From positions 50,137-114,136 of the forward strand of contig NZ_BCWQ01000017.1 of NCBI RefSeq assembly GCF_001592285.1: a stretch of 64,000 nucleotides of DNA, in the 5' to 3' direction. The notes beneath the pieces were generated by a model. The model saw only the letters and a list, made by a program, of their open reading frames with translations, was not told the origin of the DNA and did not search any database. The position numbers and the translations under genes were made by a program. Position 1 is the first letter of the stretch. Each line of letters begins with the position of its first letter. Positions 1 through 10,735 of the stretch are shown one piece after another. The stretch comes from Hydrogenophaga pseudoflava NBRC 102511 (lineage in GTDB: Bacteria > Pseudomonadota > Gammaproteobacteria > Burkholderiales > Burkholderiaceae_C).

Positions 1-431
1 CCAAGCTGGGCGTCCAGCTGAGTTTTCGTCCGGTGGATTTCGCGCTGTATCAGCAGCGCTTGCGCACGTTCAACTTCGACATCACATCGATCGCCTACGG
101 TGGCACGCACAACCCCGGTCCGGAATACGCCGACCTGTTCGGCAGCAAGGCCGCCGACATCGAAGACTCGGGCAACATGGCCGGCGTGAAAAGCCCGGCA
201 GTCGACGACCTGATCGGCCGAATGGTCGGCGCCGACACCCGTCCCGAGTTCCTGGCCGCCTGCCGTTCGCTGGAGCGTGTCATCACGCACAGCCACTATC
301 TGGTGCCGCAATGGTCTTCCAGCACGCACCGCATGGTCTACAACGCCTGGCGCCTCGCCCGTCCGGATGCCATGCCTCCCTATGCCACCGGCGAGGACTG
401 GGCGATCGACACCTGGTGGGCGAAACCCTGA
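1..431 (+). CDS. ABC transporter substrate-binding protein, C-terminal fragment (YejA-like)
   Basis: This is the last ~143 codons of a gene that begins before the window; the frame is open from base 3 and the GTG at 33 is internal. The readable tail resembles the C-terminal lobe of family-5 extracellular solute-binding proteins, which bind oligopeptides in the periplasm. The assignment rests mainly on position: two permeases and a double ATPase follow on the same strand with 1-bp or overlapping junctions, the yejA-B-E-F layout. Substrate specificity cannot be read from this fragment. Confidence 0.8.
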   Translation, partial: KLGVQLSFRPVDFALYQQRLRTFNFDITSIAYGGTHNPGPEYADLFGSKAADIEDSGNMAGVKSPAVDDLIGRMVGADTRPEFLAACRSLERVITHSHYLVPQWSSSTHRMVYNAWRLARPDAMPPYATGEDWAIDTWWAKP

Positions 432-432
432 T

Positions 433-1458
433 ATGTGGTCCTACATCCTCAAGCGCCTGCTGTTGATGATCCCGACGCTGTTCGGGGTGCTGCTGCTGAC
501 TTTCGTCGTGATCCAGTTCGTGCCGGGCGGGCCGGTGGAGCAGTACCTGGCGGAGGCGCGTGCCGGAGCAGGCACGGGCGCGGAAGGCGGCTCGGTTTAC
601 CGGGGTGCCCAGGGCGTGGACCCGCAACGGCTGGAGCAGATCAAGGCCCTCTACGGCTTTGACAAACCCGCGCACGAGCGCTTCTTCCAGATGCTGGGCC
701 AGTTCGCGCGCTTCGACCTCGGCACCAGCTTCTTCCAGAACAAGGCGGTCTCGCAGCTGATCGTCGAGAAGCTTCCGGTCTCGGTCAGTCTGGGGCTGTG
801 GACATTCCTCATCAGCTACCTGGTGGCGGTGCCGCTGGGAGTGGCCAAGGCTGTGCGCGCCGGGTCGCGCTTCGACCTAGTGACCACGCTGCTCGTGCTG
901 GTGGGCTATGCGATACCAGGCTTCGTGCTCGGGGTGGCGCTGCTGGTGATCTTTGGCGGGCAGCTGCAGTGGTTTCCGCTGCGGGGCCTGACCTCGTCGA
1001 ACTGGGAGGAGCTGAGCTGGGGCGCCAGGATCGTCGACTACCTCTGGCACATCACGCTGCCGGTCACCGCCATGGTGCTCGGCAGCTTCGCTGTGACGGC
1101 CATGCTGACCAAGAACTCGTTCCTGGAGGAAATCCGAAAGCAGTATGTGATGACAGCCCGCGCCAAGGGACTGAGCGAGCGGCAGGTGCTCTGGAAGCAC
1201 GTGTTCCGCAACGCACTGATCCCCATCGTGACCGGTTTCCCGGCTGCCTTCATAGGCGCCTTTTTCACAGGCGCACTGCTGATCGAGACCCAATTCTCAC
1301 TCGACGGGCTGGGCCTGCTCGGCTATGAGAGCGTGATCCGGCGTGACTACCCGGTGGTCATGGGCACGCTGTTCCTGTTCACGCTGATCGGCCTGGTCAC
1401 CAAGCTGGTGTCCGACCTCTGCTACGTGTGGGTGGACCCGCGCGTGAAGTTCGACTGA
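433..1458 (+). CDS. yejB: Peptide ABC transporter permease YejB
   Basis: 341-residue inner-membrane permease of the DppB/OppB type. It starts one base after the stop of the binding-protein gene; the N-terminus (MWSYILKRLLL) is the usual short cytoplasmic tail and first membrane helix of YejB. Several hydrophobic segments follow, and the EAA-type coupling loop is seen around residues 236-265 (TARAKGLSERQVLWKHVFRN). Yej systems import oligopeptides, including microcin C in E. coli. The longer upstream extension in this frame overlaps the binding protein and is rejected. It overlaps yejE by one base, so it is translated as part of the operon. Confidence 0.92.
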   Translation: MWSYILKRLLLMIPTLFGVLLLTFVVIQFVPGGPVEQYLAEARAGAGTGAEGGSVYRGAQGVDPQRLEQIKALYGFDKPAHERFFQMLGQFARFDLGTSFFQNKAVSQLIVEKLPVSVSLGLWTFLISYLVAVPLGVAKAVRAGSRFDLVTTLLVLVGYAIPGFVLGVALLVIFGGQLQWFPLRGLTSSNWEELSWGARIVDYLWHITLPVTAMVLGSFAVTAMLTKNSFLEEIRKQYVMTARAKGLSERQVLWKHVFRNALIPIVTGFPAAFIGAFFTGALLIETQFSLDGLGLLGYESVIRRDYPVVMGTLFLFTLIGLVTKLVSDLCYVWVDPRVKFD

Positions 1459-2492
1459 TGGCCACCACCTCGCTGTCGCCATCCCGCCGGGCCTGGCTGC
1501 GCTTCAAACGCAACCGCCTGGGTTACTGGAGCCTGGTGCTGTTCTGCACCCTGGTGCTGCTGAGCCTGTTCGCCGAGTTGATCTCCAACGACCGGCCGCT
1601 GGTCGTGCGCTACGAAGGCAAGACCTATTTCCCGATGGTCCAGGACCTGCCGGAAACCACTTTTGGTGGCGATTTCGAGTCCGACACGGACTACCTCGAT
1701 CCCTTCATCCGCGAGCGCATCACCCAGGGGGACAGCTGGTCGATCTACGCGCCCAACCCCTATGGCCCCAAGACGCTGAACTACTTCGCGAAAGAGCCCA
1801 ACCCGTCCCGCCCGACCGCCGAGAACTGGCTGGGCACCGACGACCGCGGGCGCGACCTGCTGGCGCAGCTGATCTACGGTTTCCGTGTCAGCGTGCTGTT
1901 CGCCCTGGCGCTCACCTTCATCGGCACTGTGCTGGGCATCCTCACCGGTGCGGTTCAGGGTTTCTTTGGCGGCAAGACCGATCTGGCCTTCCAGCGCTTC
2001 ATCGAGATCTGGTCTTCCATGCCCGAGCTGTACCTGCTGATCATCTTCTCGGCCGTGCTGTCCCCGAGCATTGGCCTGCTGCTGGTGCTGCTGAGCCTGT
2101 TCGGCTGGATGGGGCTGTCCGACTACGTGCGCGCCGAGTTTCTGCGCAACCGGCAGATGGATTACGTGCGCGCGGCGCGCGCCATGGGGATGTCCAACGG
2201 GCAGATCATCTGGCGCCATGTGCTGCCCAATAGCCTGACGCCGGTGGTCACCTTCCTGCCGTTCCGCATGAGCGCGGCCATCCTGGCGCTGACCTCGCTG
2301 GACTTCCTGGGCCTGGGCGTGCCGCCGGGCACGCCGTCGCTGGGCGAGCTGCTCAGCCAGGGCAAAAACAACATCGACGCCTGGTGGATCTCGCTCTCGA
2401 CCTTCGGCGTGCTGGTCATCACGCTGCTGCTGCTGACCTTCATGGGTGACGCGCTGCGGGACGCGCTCGATCCGCGAAAGGCCGACCAATGA
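1458..2492 (+). CDS. yejE: Peptide ABC transporter permease YejE
   Basis: 344-residue second permease of the importer. Start ATG 1458 overlaps the yejB stop (TGATG), indicating coupled translation. Seen: an N-terminal membrane helix, a long periplasmic stretch of about 100 residues typical of YejE/OppC proteins, then a permease core with a coupling loop near residues 234-262 ([17 protein letters not shown]). It should pair with YejB to form the channel. The stop overlaps the yejF start (ATGA). Confidence 0.92.
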   Translation: MATTSLSPSRRAWLRFKRNRLGYWSLVLFCTLVLLSLFAELISNDRPLVVRYEGKTYFPMVQDLPETTFGGDFESDTDYLDPFIRERITQGDSWSIYAPNPYGPKTLNYFAKEPNPSRPTAENWLGTDDRGRDLLAQLIYGFRVSVLFALALTFIGTVLGILTGAVQGFFGGKTDLAFQRFIEIWSSMPELYLLIIFSAVLSPSIGLLLVLLSLFGWMGLSDYVRAEFLRNRQMDYVRAARAMGMSNGQIIWRHVLPNSLTPVVTFLPFRMSAAILALTSLDFLGLGVPPGTPSLGELLSQGKNNIDAWWISLSTFGVLVITLLLLTFMGDALRDALDPRKADQ

Positions 2493-4084
2493 CGCCGCTG
2501 CTGGAGGTCAAGGGCCTGAGCGTCTCGTTCGGTGGCCACGAGGTGGTGCATGGCATCGACTTCTCGCTCGCAGCTGGTGAGAAGCTGGCGCTGGTCGGCG
2601 AGTCGGGCTCCGGCAAGACCGTCTCGGCGCTGTCGCTGCTGCGGCTGATCCACAACGCCGAGGTGCGCGGCACGGCCCACTTCGGCGGCACCGACCTGCT
2701 GTCCCTGAACGAACACGCGCTGCGCGGCATCCGGGGCGACCGCATCGCGGTGATCTTCCAGGAGCCGATGACCGCGCTCAACCCGCTCTACAGCGTGGGC
2801 GAGCAGATCGTCGAGGTGCTCCAGCTCAAGAAAGGGCTGACCACCGCGCAGGCCCGGTCAGGCGCCATCGAGTTGCTGGCCTCGACCGGCATCTCCGAGC
2901 CCGCCCGGCGCGCCGGGGCGTTTCCGCACCAGCTCAGCGGCGGTCAGCGCCAGCGCGCCATGATCGCCATGGCGCTGGCGGCCCAGCCGAAGTTGCTGAT
3001 CGCCGACGAGCCGACCACTGCCCTGGACGTCACGGTGCGGGCCCAGATCCTGGCCCTGCTCTCGGATCTGCAGCGCCAGCACGGCATGGCGGTGCTGCTC
3101 ATCACCCACGACCTGAACCTGGTGCGGCGCTTCGCTGACCGGGTGGCTGTGATGGAAAAAGGGCATCTGGTGGAGCAGGGCGGGGTGGAGTCGGTGTATG
3201 AGGCGCCTCAGCATGCCTACACGCGCCGCCTGCTGGCCAGCGAGGCTCGGCGGGATGTGGCCGAGCCAACCGCAGATGCGCCGACGGTGATGCGGGCGCA
3301 GGGCCTGCGTGTGAGCTATCCGGTGCCGCTGCCCGGGCTCCGGGGCTGGTTCCGGCGCGGCAGTTTCGTCGCGCTGGAGGGGGCCGATTTTGCGATTCCG
3401 TCCGGCGGCACACTCGGGGTGGTTGGTGAGTCCGGGTCGGGCAAATCAACCCTGGCTCTGGCTGCGCTGGGCCTGCTGCCGCACAGCGGCGATCTGCATA
3501 TCGGCGACACCGGCTGGGAGCAAGCGCGCCAGACCGGCGCCGAAAAAGCGCTTCGCCGCCAGGTCCAGGTGGTGTTCCAGGACCCGTTTTCCTCTCTGTC
3601 CCCGCGCATGACGGTGGAGCAGATCGTCGGGGAGGGGCTCGTCGTTCACGAGCCGGCGTTGGATGCGGCGCAGCGCCGCGAACGGGTGAGGGCGGCGCTG
3701 GCCGACGTCGGGCTGGTGTCCGAACCCAGTCAGGCCGACGACTGGCTGCAGCGCTACCCGCACGAATTTTCCGGCGGGCAGCGCCAGCGCCTGGCCATCG
3801 CGCGCGCGCTGATCGTCGAGCCGCAGCTGCTGGTGCTGGACGAGCCCACCAGCGCGCTGGACGTGACCGTCCAGCAACAGGTGCTGACCCTTCTGCAGCG
3901 CCTGCAGCGAGAGCGCGGCCTGAGCTACCTGCTGATCACCCACGACATCGCGGTGATCCGGGCCATGGCCCACGAGGTGCTGGTGCTCAAGGATGGTGTC
4001 GTGATGGAGCGGGGCCCCGTCGAGCAGGTCCTCCGTGCGCCAAACAACGCCTACACACAGGCGCTTGTCAGCGCCGCGTCCTGA
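2489..4084 (+). CDS. yejF: Peptide ABC transporter, fused dual ATP-binding subunit YejF
   Basis: 531-residue cytoplasmic ATPase with two complete nucleotide-binding domains in one chain, the defining feature of YejF. First domain: Walker A GESGSGKT near residue 38, signature LSGGQRQR near 150, Walker B followed by DEPTTALDV. Second domain: Walker [10 protein letters not shown] near residue 313, signature FSGGQRQR near 428, DEPTSALDV after it. Both C-termini carry the oligopeptide-type extension. It completes the yejABEF operon and is not followed by further transporter genes. Confidence 0.93.
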   Translation: MTPLLEVKGLSVSFGGHEVVHGIDFSLAAGEKLALVGESGSGKTVSALSLLRLIHNAEVRGTAHFGGTDLLSLNEHALRGIRGDRIAVIFQEPMTALNPLYSVGEQIVEVLQLKKGLTTAQARSGAIELLASTGISEPARRAGAFPHQLSGGQRQRAMIAMALAAQPKLLIADEPTTALDVTVRAQILALLSDLQRQHGMAVLLITHDLNLVRRFADRVAVMEKGHLVEQGGVESVYEAPQHAYTRRLLASEARRDVAEPTADAPTVMRAQGLRVSYPVPLPGLRGWFRRGSFVALEGADFAIPSGGTLGVVGESGSGKSTLALAALGLLPHSGDLHIGDTGWEQARQTGAEKALRRQVQVVFQDPFSSLSPRMTVEQIVGEGLVVHEPALDAAQRRERVRAALADVGLVSEPSQADDWLQRYPHEFSGGQRQRLAIARALIVEPQLLVLDEPTSALDVTVQQQVLTLLQRLQRERGLSYLLITHDIAVIRAMAHEVLVLKDGVVMERGPVEQVLRAPNNAYTQALVSAAS

Positions 4085-4157
4085 GCTTCCATTAGGATCG
4101 GTTGCGGCGCAATCGCGTCTTGCCGAACGCACCGACCACGTCCAAACGCTGCTTTTC

Positions 4158-4937
4158 ATGACCCAAGCCTCCAAGCCCGCGACGACACGGACCATGCCCG
4201 TGGACATGATTTCGCCGACCCGCTGGATCGAGCGCGGCTGGGAAGACCTGCGGGCCAACCCGCTTCCGGGCATGCTGCACGGGCTGGCGCTGGCACTCTT
4301 TGGCTGGCTGCTGCTCTGGCTGGCACGGGACCGCTTCTGGCTGCTGGCGGGTGCGTTTTCGGGTTTCCTCATCGTGGCACCGGTGCTGGCCACAGGTCTC
4401 TATCACATCAGCCGAGAACGCGCGGCCGGCCGCAAGGCGGGGCTGCGAGATGTCTTCGCGCTGTGGAAGTCCTTCGATGGCCGTCTGGTGCGTTTCGGCG
4501 TCTTGCTGGGCCTGGCCGGAACAGGTTGGGTGATGGCTTCGGCTGGTCTGATCACGCTTTGGTCCCCGACACCCATCCTCAAGCCGGTGGACTTTTTCCG
4601 CCACGTGGTGCTCGTCAAGGAGGTCGGCCTGTTTGAGGTTTGGCTTGTGCTGGGGTCCCTGCTGGCGGCACCTGTGTTTGCATCCAGCGTGGTCGCCATT
4701 CCCATGCTGATCGACAAGAGCGTGCCCGTGAGCATGGCGGTCACGGCCAGCTGGCGCGCGGTGGCCGACTACCCGGGGCCGCTGGTCTGGTGGGCCGTGC
4801 TGATCACGATGCTGGTCGGGCTCGGCATGGTCACCGCACTGGTGGGACTGGTGGTGGTCATACCGCTGATCGCCCACGCGAGCTGGCATGCCTACTGCGA
4901 CCTCACCGCGACCCCATCGCCGGTTTCGGCCCACTGA
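4158..4937 (+). CDS. DUF2189 family integral membrane protein
   Basis: 259-residue polytopic membrane protein of unknown function. The N-terminal ~40 residues are polar and include a conserved-looking RWIERGWEDLRANP stretch, followed by about six hydrophobic segments. This matches DUF2189 proteins, which are predicted inner-membrane proteins common in proteobacteria. ATG 4158 is chosen because the open frame upstream overlaps the end of yejF and is unlike the family. No catalytic motif is visible. It is followed 20 bp later by another small membrane protein. Confidence 0.7.
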   Translation: MTQASKPATTRTMPVDMISPTRWIERGWEDLRANPLPGMLHGLALALFGWLLLWLARDRFWLLAGAFSGFLIVAPVLATGLYHISRERAAGRKAGLRDVFALWKSFDGRLVRFGVLLGLAGTGWVMASAGLITLWSPTPILKPVDFFRHVVLVKEVGLFEVWLVLGSLLAAPVFASSVVAIPMLIDKSVPVSMAVTASWRAVADYPGPLVWWAVLITMLVGLGMVTALVGLVVVIPLIAHASWHAYCDLTATPSPVSAH

Positions 4938-4957
4938 GTCCGGCCCATTTCCCAGTC

Positions 4958-5179
4958 ATGGAAAACACGATATTTGGTCTGACCGAGGGTCAGATTGCCC
5001 AGTTCGGCCTGACCTTCGGGGTGGGGGCCTTCATTCTCTACATGCTGTTCATCGTGCTGAATCTGGCCCTGGAGTCCAAGGCCGGCAAATTCGGCACCTT
5101 CATCATCTTTCTGGTGCTGTCCCTGGGCATGATGGGTTTCATGGCCAAAAACGTCATTCAGTGGGTGCTCGGCATCTGA
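4958..5179 (+). CDS. DUF2788 family small membrane protein
   Basis: 73-residue protein with two hydrophobic helices (about residues 15-35 and 45-65) separated by a short charged turn (ESKAGKFG). Size and pattern fit DUF2788, a short two-helix family frequent in betaproteobacteria; its function is unknown. It starts 20 bp after the DUF2189 gene and ends shortly before the promoter of the rimP operon. Confidence 0.65.
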   Translation: MENTIFGLTEGQIAQFGLTFGVGAFILYMLFIVLNLALESKAGKFGTFIIFLVLSLGMMGFMAKNVIQWVLGI

Positions 5180-5199
5180 CGCATTCCTGGTGGGTGCTA

Positions 5200-5229
5200 T
5201 TGCAAGAACGGTGCCGCACGGAGTACAAT
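5200..5229 (+). promoter_or_regulatory. Predicted sigma-70 promoter of the rimP-nusA-infB operon
   Basis: TTGCAA at 5200-5205 and TACAAT at 5224-5229 are separated by 18 bp. Transcription would start near 5236, about 100 bases before the rimP start. This is a sequence match only. It is immediately followed by a terminator-like hairpin. Confidence 0.5.
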
Positions 5230-5246
5230 GCCGGCTTCACGACCAA

Positions 5247-5278
5247 ATGGGCGGGTTACTACCGGCCCATTTTTTTTG
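5247..5278 (+). terminator. Terminator-like hairpin in the rimP leader (possible attenuator)
   Basis: Arms 5247-5256 and 5261-5270 pair at 9 of 10 positions with a 4-base loop, followed by an uninterrupted run of T (5270-5277). It lies about 10 bases after the predicted start of transcription and about 60 bases before rimP. It could either end transcription arriving from the upstream genes or attenuate the rimP operon itself. rimP leaders with a terminal terminator hairpin are known in alphaproteobacteria. Confidence 0.6.
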
Positions 5279-5333
5279 TCCAAACGCTTTCCGGAATCTC
5301 GATTCCATTCACCACAAGGCTTCAATACACCCG

Positions 5334-5909
5334 ATGAGCTGGCAAGACACCATTGCGCAAACCGTGACCGGACTGGGTTTTGACCTGGTGGATCTGGAGC
5401 GTTCGGCTGGTGGCTTGCTCCGGGTGACGATCGACCTGCCCTGGCAGGCCCCGCCGCCAGGTGAACCCGCGGGCCCCGAACAGTTCGTGACTGTGGAAGA
5501 TTGCGAGACGGTCACCCGGCAGCTGCAGTATCTGCTGGAGGTCGAGGGTCTGGATTACCGGCGCCTCGAAGTGGGTTCGCCCGGTATCGACCGGCCGCTG
5601 CGGCACGAGGCCGACTATCAGCGGTTCCAGGGGCAGGTCATTGATCTCACGCTCAAGGCGCCCATCGGCGCCACCGGCGGCGCAGTGGCGGCCAACAGGA
5701 AAAAGTTTCGCGGCACGCTGGAGCGGGCCGCCGACGGGGTGATGTGGCAGGTGGTATGGAGTGACGAGCCGCCCGTCAAACCAGGGCAGCGCGTGAGCAA
5801 AAAGCGCGAACCTGCACCTCTTCAGGCGCTGACGTTTGCGCTGGGCGACGTCCAGCAGGCCAGGCTGGCTCCCCTCGTGAATTTCAAGGGGCGGCGTGCC
5901 GGCTCCTGA
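5334..5909 (+). CDS. rimP: Ribosome maturation factor RimP
   Basis: 191-residue cytoplasmic protein needed for 30S subunit maturation. The conserved N-terminal domain contains the family-typical GFDLVDLE, then VTVEDCETVTRQL and a LEVGSPGIDRPL motif near residue 80. ATG 5334 gives the usual start MSWQDTIAQTV; the longer upstream frame runs through the hairpin and is rejected. It is first in the classical rimP-nusA-infB-rbfA-truB order. The C-terminal domain has a basic insertion (KPGQRVSKKREP) compared with the shorter E. coli protein. Confidence 0.93.
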   Translation: MSWQDTIAQTVTGLGFDLVDLERSAGGLLRVTIDLPWQAPPPGEPAGPEQFVTVEDCETVTRQLQYLLEVEGLDYRRLEVGSPGIDRPLRHEADYQRFQGQVIDLTLKAPIGATGGAVAANRKKFRGTLERAADGVMWQVVWSDEPPVKPGQRVSKKREPAPLQALTFALGDVQQARLAPLVNFKGRRAGS

Positions 5910-5957
5910 GTTTTTTTGTGATTTGAGAGAAGAGATACGGAAAGGTAGGCGACTGAT

Positions 5958-7457
5958 ATGAATCGCGAAATGTTGATGCTGATCGATGCCATCTCGCGCG
6001 AGAAGAACGTCGAACGCGACGTCGTGCTTGGTGCGGTCGAACAGGCGCTGGCTTCGGCGACCAAAAAACTCTACAAGGGTGAGGTCGACATCCGTGTCGC
6101 GATGGACCCGGACACGGGTGCTTACGAAACCTTCCGCCGCTGGCTGGTGGTGCCTGATTCGGCGGGCCTGCAGAACCCGGATGCCGAGGAGTTGCTGAGC
6201 GATGCCCGTGACGACATCCCGGACATCGAAGAGGGCGACTACATCGAGAAGCCGGTGGAAAGCGTGCCGATCGGCCGCATCGGCGCCATGGCCGCCAAGC
6301 AGGTGATCCTGCAAAAAATCCGTGACGCCGAGCGCGAAATGCTGCTCAACGACTTCATGAGCCGCGGCGACAAGATCTTTGTCGGCACCGTCAAGCGCAT
6401 GGACAAGGGCGACCTGATCGTCGAGAGCGGTCGTGTCGAAGGCCGCCTCAAGCGCGGCGAGATGATCCCGAAGGAAAACTTCCGCACCGGCGACCGCGTG
6501 CGCGCCATGATCATGGAGGTCGACCTGACACTGCGTGGCGCGCCCATCCTGCTGTCGCGTTCCGCACCCTCGTTCATGATCGAGCTGTTCCGCCAGGAAG
6601 TGCCGGAGATCGAGCAAGGCCTGCTGGAGATCAAGACCTGCGCCCGCGACCCCGGTTCGCGCGCCAAGATCGCCGTTCTGTCGCATGACAAGCGCATTGA
6701 CCCCATCGGCACCTGCGTCGGTGTGCGTGGCTCGCGTGTCAATGCGGTGACCAACGAGCTGGCGGGCGAGCGCGTGGACATCGTGCTTTGGTCCGAAGAT
6801 CCCGCGCAGTTCGTGATCGGTGCACTCGCACCGGCCAACGTGGTGTCCATCGTGGTTGACGAAGAGCGCCATGCCATGGACGTGGTGGTGGACGAGGAGA
6901 ACCTCGCGATCGCCATCGGCCGCGGTGGCCAGAACGTCCGCCTTGCGTCCGATCTGACCGGCTGGCGCATCAACATCATGACCGCCGACGAGTCTGCGCA
7001 GAAGCAGGCCGAAGAGGCCGACGGCATCCGCAAGCTGTTCATGGCCAAGCTTGACGTGGACCAGGAGATCGCCGACATCCTGATCGAGGAGGGCTTCACC
7101 AGCCTGGAAGAGGTGGCCTATGTGCCTCTGCAGGAGATGCTGGAAATCGAGTCCTTCGACGAGGACACGGTCAACGAGCTGCGTGCCCGCGCCAAGGACG
7201 CGCTGCTGACGATGGAAATCGCCCGCGAAGAAAGTGTGGAAGAGGTGTCGCAGGATCTGCGGGACCTGGAGGGGATGACCCCCGACCTGGTCGCCAAACT
7301 GGCCGACGGCGGCGTGCACACCCGCGACGAATTGGCCGATCTGGCCACCGACGAACTCACCGACATGACCGGCCAGACGCCCGAAGAGGCGACCAGCCTG
7401 ATCATGCGCGCCCGCGCTCACTGGTTCTCCGGTGAGGAGACGCCTGCGTCCAACTGA
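5958..7457 (+). CDS. nusA: Transcription termination/antitermination factor NusA
   Basis: 499 residues, close to the E. coli length of 495. Domain order seen: N-terminal RNA-polymerase-binding domain (1-130), S1 domain from about 136 ([20 protein letters not shown]), KH1 with a [14 protein letters not shown] core near 253, KH2 with [13 protein letters not shown] near 320, and two C-terminal acidic helical repeats ([30 protein letters not shown]). It modulates pausing, termination and antitermination. It lies 48 bp after rimP in the same operon. Confidence 0.97.
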   Translation: MNREMLMLIDAISREKNVERDVVLGAVEQALASATKKLYKGEVDIRVAMDPDTGAYETFRRWLVVPDSAGLQNPDAEELLSDARDDIPDIEEGDYIEKPVESVPIGRIGAMAAKQVILQKIRDAEREMLLNDFMSRGDKIFVGTVKRMDKGDLIVESGRVEGRLKRGEMIPKENFRTGDRVRAMIMEVDLTLRGAPILLSRSAPSFMIELFRQEVPEIEQGLLEIKTCARDPGSRAKIAVLSHDKRIDPIGTCVGVRGSRVNAVTNELAGERVDIVLWSEDPAQFVIGALAPANVVSIVVDEERHAMDVVVDEENLAIAIGRGGQNVRLASDLTGWRINIMTADESAQKQAEEADGIRKLFMAKLDVDQEIADILIEEGFTSLEEVAYVPLQEMLEIESFDEDTVNELRARAKDALLTMEIAREESVEEVSQDLRDLEGMTPDLVAKLADGGVHTRDELADLATDELTDMTGQTPEEATSLIMRARAHWFSGEETPASN

Positions 7458-7489
7458 CCCGTGCAGGCACGAGCGGAGAACAAACACCT

Positions 7490-10345
7490 ATGACCAGTAC
7501 CACCGTTGCCGAATTGGCCGCTGAGCTGAACAAGCCCACCACCACCCTGCTGGAGCAGCTGTCTGCTGCCGGGGTGCCCAAAACCGCAGGGACCGATGTG
7601 GTCACCGAGACCGACAAGCAGAAGCTGCTGGGCCACCTCAAGGCCAGTCACGGTACCGCCGGCGCCGAGCGCAAGAAGATCACGCTGGTGAAGAAGTCCA
7701 CCACGGAGATCAAGCAGGCCGACGCCACCGGGCGCGCCCGCACCATCCAGGTCGAAGTACGCAAGAAGCGCACTTTCGTCAAGCGCGACGATGAGGTGGT
7801 GGTCCCGGACGTGCCGACGGAGGCCGTCGAGCCAGCCGCACCGGCGGTGGATCCGGCCGAGTTGGCACGTCGCGAGGAAGAAGCCCGCCGTCAGGCCGAG
7901 CTGCTGCGGCGCCAGGAAGAAGAACTGCTGATCAAGCGCCAGCAGCGCGAAGCAGAAGAGGCCCGCCAGGCGGAACTCGCGCGCCAGGCCGCAGAGGCCG
8001 AAGAGGCCGCAGCCCAGGCGCGGCAACAGGCGGCGGCGAAATCCGCCGCTTCTGTCGACTCTGCCAAGGAAGAGGCTGCCAAGGAAGACCAGCGCCGTGC
8101 CGCTGCCGCGGCCGAGCGTGAAGCTGCTGCCAAGGCGGAGGCCGACAAGCAGGCCGAAGCCCGCAAGGCGGAAGAGTCGCGCGCGCAGGATCTGCTGGAG
8201 CGTCGGCGCAAGGCCGAGGCCGAGGCCGCCAACATCCGCGCGATGATGGCTGCACCGGCCAAGACCCTCGTGGCCAAGAAGCCGGAACCCACGCCCGATC
8301 CCAAGGCCATCAAGGGCACACTGCACAAGCCTGCTGGCACGCCTGCGGCCAAGACGGCCGCGGGTGCAGCGGCCGCGCCTGGCGCCGGTGGCAAGAAGGA
8401 AATCAAGTCCGAAAACCTGTCGTCGACCTGGAAGGACGACGCAGCGAAGAAGAAGGAAATCAAGACCCGTGGCGACACCAGCGCTGGTCGTTCCAACTGG
8501 CGCAGCGGCCCCAAGGGCGGCGGCCGCCGTGGCGACCGCGACAGCCGTGACAGCGCCCAGAGCAGCTTTGTGGCCCCGACGGAAGCCAAGGTCATCGAGG
8601 TGCACGTGCCGGAAACCATCACGGTGGCCGAACTCGCGCACAAGATGAGCCTGAAGTCCTCCGAAGTGATCAAGCAACTGATGAAGCTGGGCCAGATGGT
8701 CACCATCAACCAGCCGCTGGACCAGGACACCGCCATGATCGTGGTGGAAGAACTGGGGCACACCGCGGTGGTGGCGGCGTTGGATGATCCGGAAGCCTTC
8801 ACCGACGAGGAAGCAGGCCAGCACCAAGCCGAACTCAAGCCCCGTGCGCCTGTGGTCACCGTCATGGGCCACGTGGACCACGGCAAGACCTCGCTGCTGG
8901 ACTACATCCGTCGCGCCAAGGTGGCAGCAGGCGAGGCCGGTGGCATCACGCAGCACATCGGTGCTTACCACGTGGAAACGCCGCGCGGCATGGTGTCTTT
9001 CCTCGATACCCCGGGTCACGAGGCGTTCACCGCCATGCGTGCCCGTGGTGCCCAGGCCACCGACATCGTCATTCTGGTGTGTGCGGCCGACGACGGCGTG
9101 ATGCCGCAGACCAAGGAAGCCATCAAGCACGCGAAAGCGGCCGGTGTGCCCATGGTCGTGGCCTTGACCAAGATCGACAAGCCGGGCATCAACCTCGAGC
9201 GTGTGCGCTCGGAACTGGTGGCCGAAGAGGTCGTGCCTGAAGAGTTCGGTGGTGACGTGCCTTTCGTGGGTGTGTCCGCCAAGACCGGCGAAGGCATCGA
9301 CGCCTTGCTGGAGCAGGTGTTGCTTCAGGCCGAGGTGCTGGAACTCAAGGCGCCGGTGGATGCGATGGCCAAGGGTCTGGTGATCGAAGCCCGTCTGGAC
9401 AAGGGCCGCGGCTCGGTCGCGACCGTTCTGGTGCAAAGCGGCACGCTCAAGACCGGCGACGTGGTGCTGGTCGGCCAGACGTCTGGCCGTGTGCGCGCCA
9501 TGCTGGACGAAAACGGCAAGCCCATCAAGGAAGCTGGTCCCTCCATTCCGGTGGAAATCCAGGGTCTGTCCGAAGTGCCGCAGGCCGGCGATGACTTCAT
9601 GGTGATGACCGACGAGCGCCGCGCGCGCGAGATCGCCACCTACCGTGCGGGCAAGTTCCGCAACACCAAGCTGGCCAAGCAACAGGCCGCCAAGCTGGAG
9701 AACATGTTCACCGACATGACGGCTGGCGAAGTCAAAGTGCTGCCCATCATCATCAAGGCCGACGTGCAAGGTTCGCAGGAAGCCCTGGGCGCCTCGCTGC
9801 TCAAGCTCTCGACCGACGAGGTCAAGGTGCAGCTGGTGTTCTCCGGCGTGGGCGGCATCAGCGAGTCCGATGTCAACCTGGCGATCGCCTCGAAGGCCGT
9901 GATCATCGGCTTCAACGTGCGCGCCGATGTCGGTGCGCGCAAGCTGGCAGAAGGCAACGACGTCGACTTGCGCTACTACAACATCATCTACGACGCCGTG
10001 GACGATCTGAAGGCGGCCATGTCCGGCCTGCTGGCACCCGAGAAGCGGGAAGAGGTCATCGGCTCGGCCGAGATCCGCACCGTGTTCGTGGCGTCCAAGA
10101 TCGGCACTGTGGCCGGCTGTATGGTCACGTCCGGCATGGTCACCCGCAACGCCCACTTCCGCCTGCTGCGCGACAACGTGGTGGTCTACACCGGCGAGAT
10201 CGACACCCTCAAGCGCCTCAAGGACGACGTGCGCGAAGTCAAGGAAGGCTTCGAGTGCGGTATCAAGCTCAAGAACTACAGCGACATCAAGGAAGGTGAC
10301 CAGCTGGAGTTCTTCGAGGTCAAGGAAGTGGCCCGCACGCTGTAA
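7490..10345 (+). CDS. infB: Translation initiation factor IF-2
   Basis: 951-residue GTPase that delivers initiator tRNA to the ribosome. Seen: an IF2-N module at residues 1-55, a long Ala/Glu/Arg/Lys-rich linker (about 120-330), a second IF2-N module near 370-420 ([20 protein letters not shown]), then the G domain with G1 GHVDHGKTS near 460, G3 DTPGHEAF and G4 TKID, and the C-terminal barrel and initiator-tRNA-binding domains. The extended linker is common in Burkholderiales. The antisense strand is also open for more than 1,100 codons, a composition artefact. Confidence 0.97.
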   Translation: MTSTTVAELAAELNKPTTTLLEQLSAAGVPKTAGTDVVTETDKQKLLGHLKASHGTAGAERKKITLVKKSTTEIKQADATGRARTIQVEVRKKRTFVKRDDEVVVPDVPTEAVEPAAPAVDPAELARREEEARRQAELLRRQEEELLIKRQQREAEEARQAELARQAAEAEEAAAQARQQAAAKSAASVDSAKEEAAKEDQRRAAAAAEREAAAKAEADKQAEARKAEESRAQDLLERRRKAEAEAANIRAMMAAPAKTLVAKKPEPTPDPKAIKGTLHKPAGTPAAKTAAGAAAAPGAGGKKEIKSENLSSTWKDDAAKKKEIKTRGDTSAGRSNWRSGPKGGGRRGDRDSRDSAQSSFVAPTEAKVIEVHVPETITVAELAHKMSLKSSEVIKQLMKLGQMVTINQPLDQDTAMIVVEELGHTAVVAALDDPEAFTDEEAGQHQAELKPRAPVVTVMGHVDHGKTSLLDYIRRAKVAAGEAGGITQHIGAYHVETPRGMVSFLDTPGHEAFTAMRARGAQATDIVILVCAADDGVMPQTKEAIKHAKAAGVPMVVALTKIDKPGINLERVRSELVAEEVVPEEFGGDVPFVGVSAKTGEGIDALLEQVLLQAEVLELKAPVDAMAKGLVIEARLDKGRGSVATVLVQSGTLKTGDVVLVGQTSGRVRAMLDENGKPIKEAGPSIPVEIQGLSEVPQAGDDFMVMTDERRAREIATYRAGKFRNTKLAKQQAAKLENMFTDMTAGEVKVLPIIIKADVQGSQEALGASLLKLSTDEVKVQLVFSGVGGISESDVNLAIASKAVIIGFNVRADVGARKLAEGNDVDLRYYNIIYDAVDDLKAAMSGLLAPEKREEVIGSAEIRTVFVASKIGTVAGCMVTSGMVTRNAHFRLLRDNVVVYTGEIDTLKRLKDDVREVKEGFECGIKLKNYSDIKEGDQLEFFEVKEVARTL

Positions 10346-10360
10346 GGATCGAGCACCACC

Positions 10361-10735
10361 ATGCCCCGCAAGGCTTCTTCCGTCCCCAACCGCGGTTTCC
10401 GCGTGGCCGACCAGATCCAGCGCGATCTGGCCGAGCTGATCGCGCGCGAGCTCAAGGATCCGCGGGTGGGCATGGTCACGATCAACGCGGTCGAGGTCAC
10501 ACCCGATTACGCCCACGCCAAGGTGTTTTTCAGCCTTCTCACCGGCAATCCGGACGAGACGACACAGGGCCTGAACGCCGCCGCCGGGTTCCTGCGCAAT
10601 GGCTTGTTCAAGCGCCTGCACATCCACACCGTGCCGACGCTGCACTTCGTGTTCGACCGCACCACCGAGCGGGCGGCGGACATGAACGCGCTGATCTCCA
10701 AGGCCGTTGCGTCGCGTTCCAAGAACGAGGAATGA
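10361..10735 (+). CDS. rbfA: Ribosome-binding factor A
   Basis: 124-residue KH-like cytoplasmic protein that acts late in 30S maturation. Family signatures: the N-terminal [18 protein letters not shown] helix, the [24 protein letters not shown] strand region, and the C-terminal VPTLHFVFD segment. It sits 15 bp after infB and its stop overlaps the truB start (ATGA), as in many proteobacteria. Confidence 0.95.
   Translation: MPRKASSVPNRGFRVADQIQRDLAELIARELKDPRVGMVTINAVEVTPDYAHAKVFFSLLTGNPDETTQGLNAAAGFLRNGLFKRLHIHTVPTLHFVFDRTTERAADMNALISKAVASRSKNEE

Noticed and set aside
4640..4957. Upstream extension of the DUF2788 frame
   Set aside because: It overlaps the DUF2189 gene in another frame and is Gly/Arg/His-rich; the 73-residue start fits the family.
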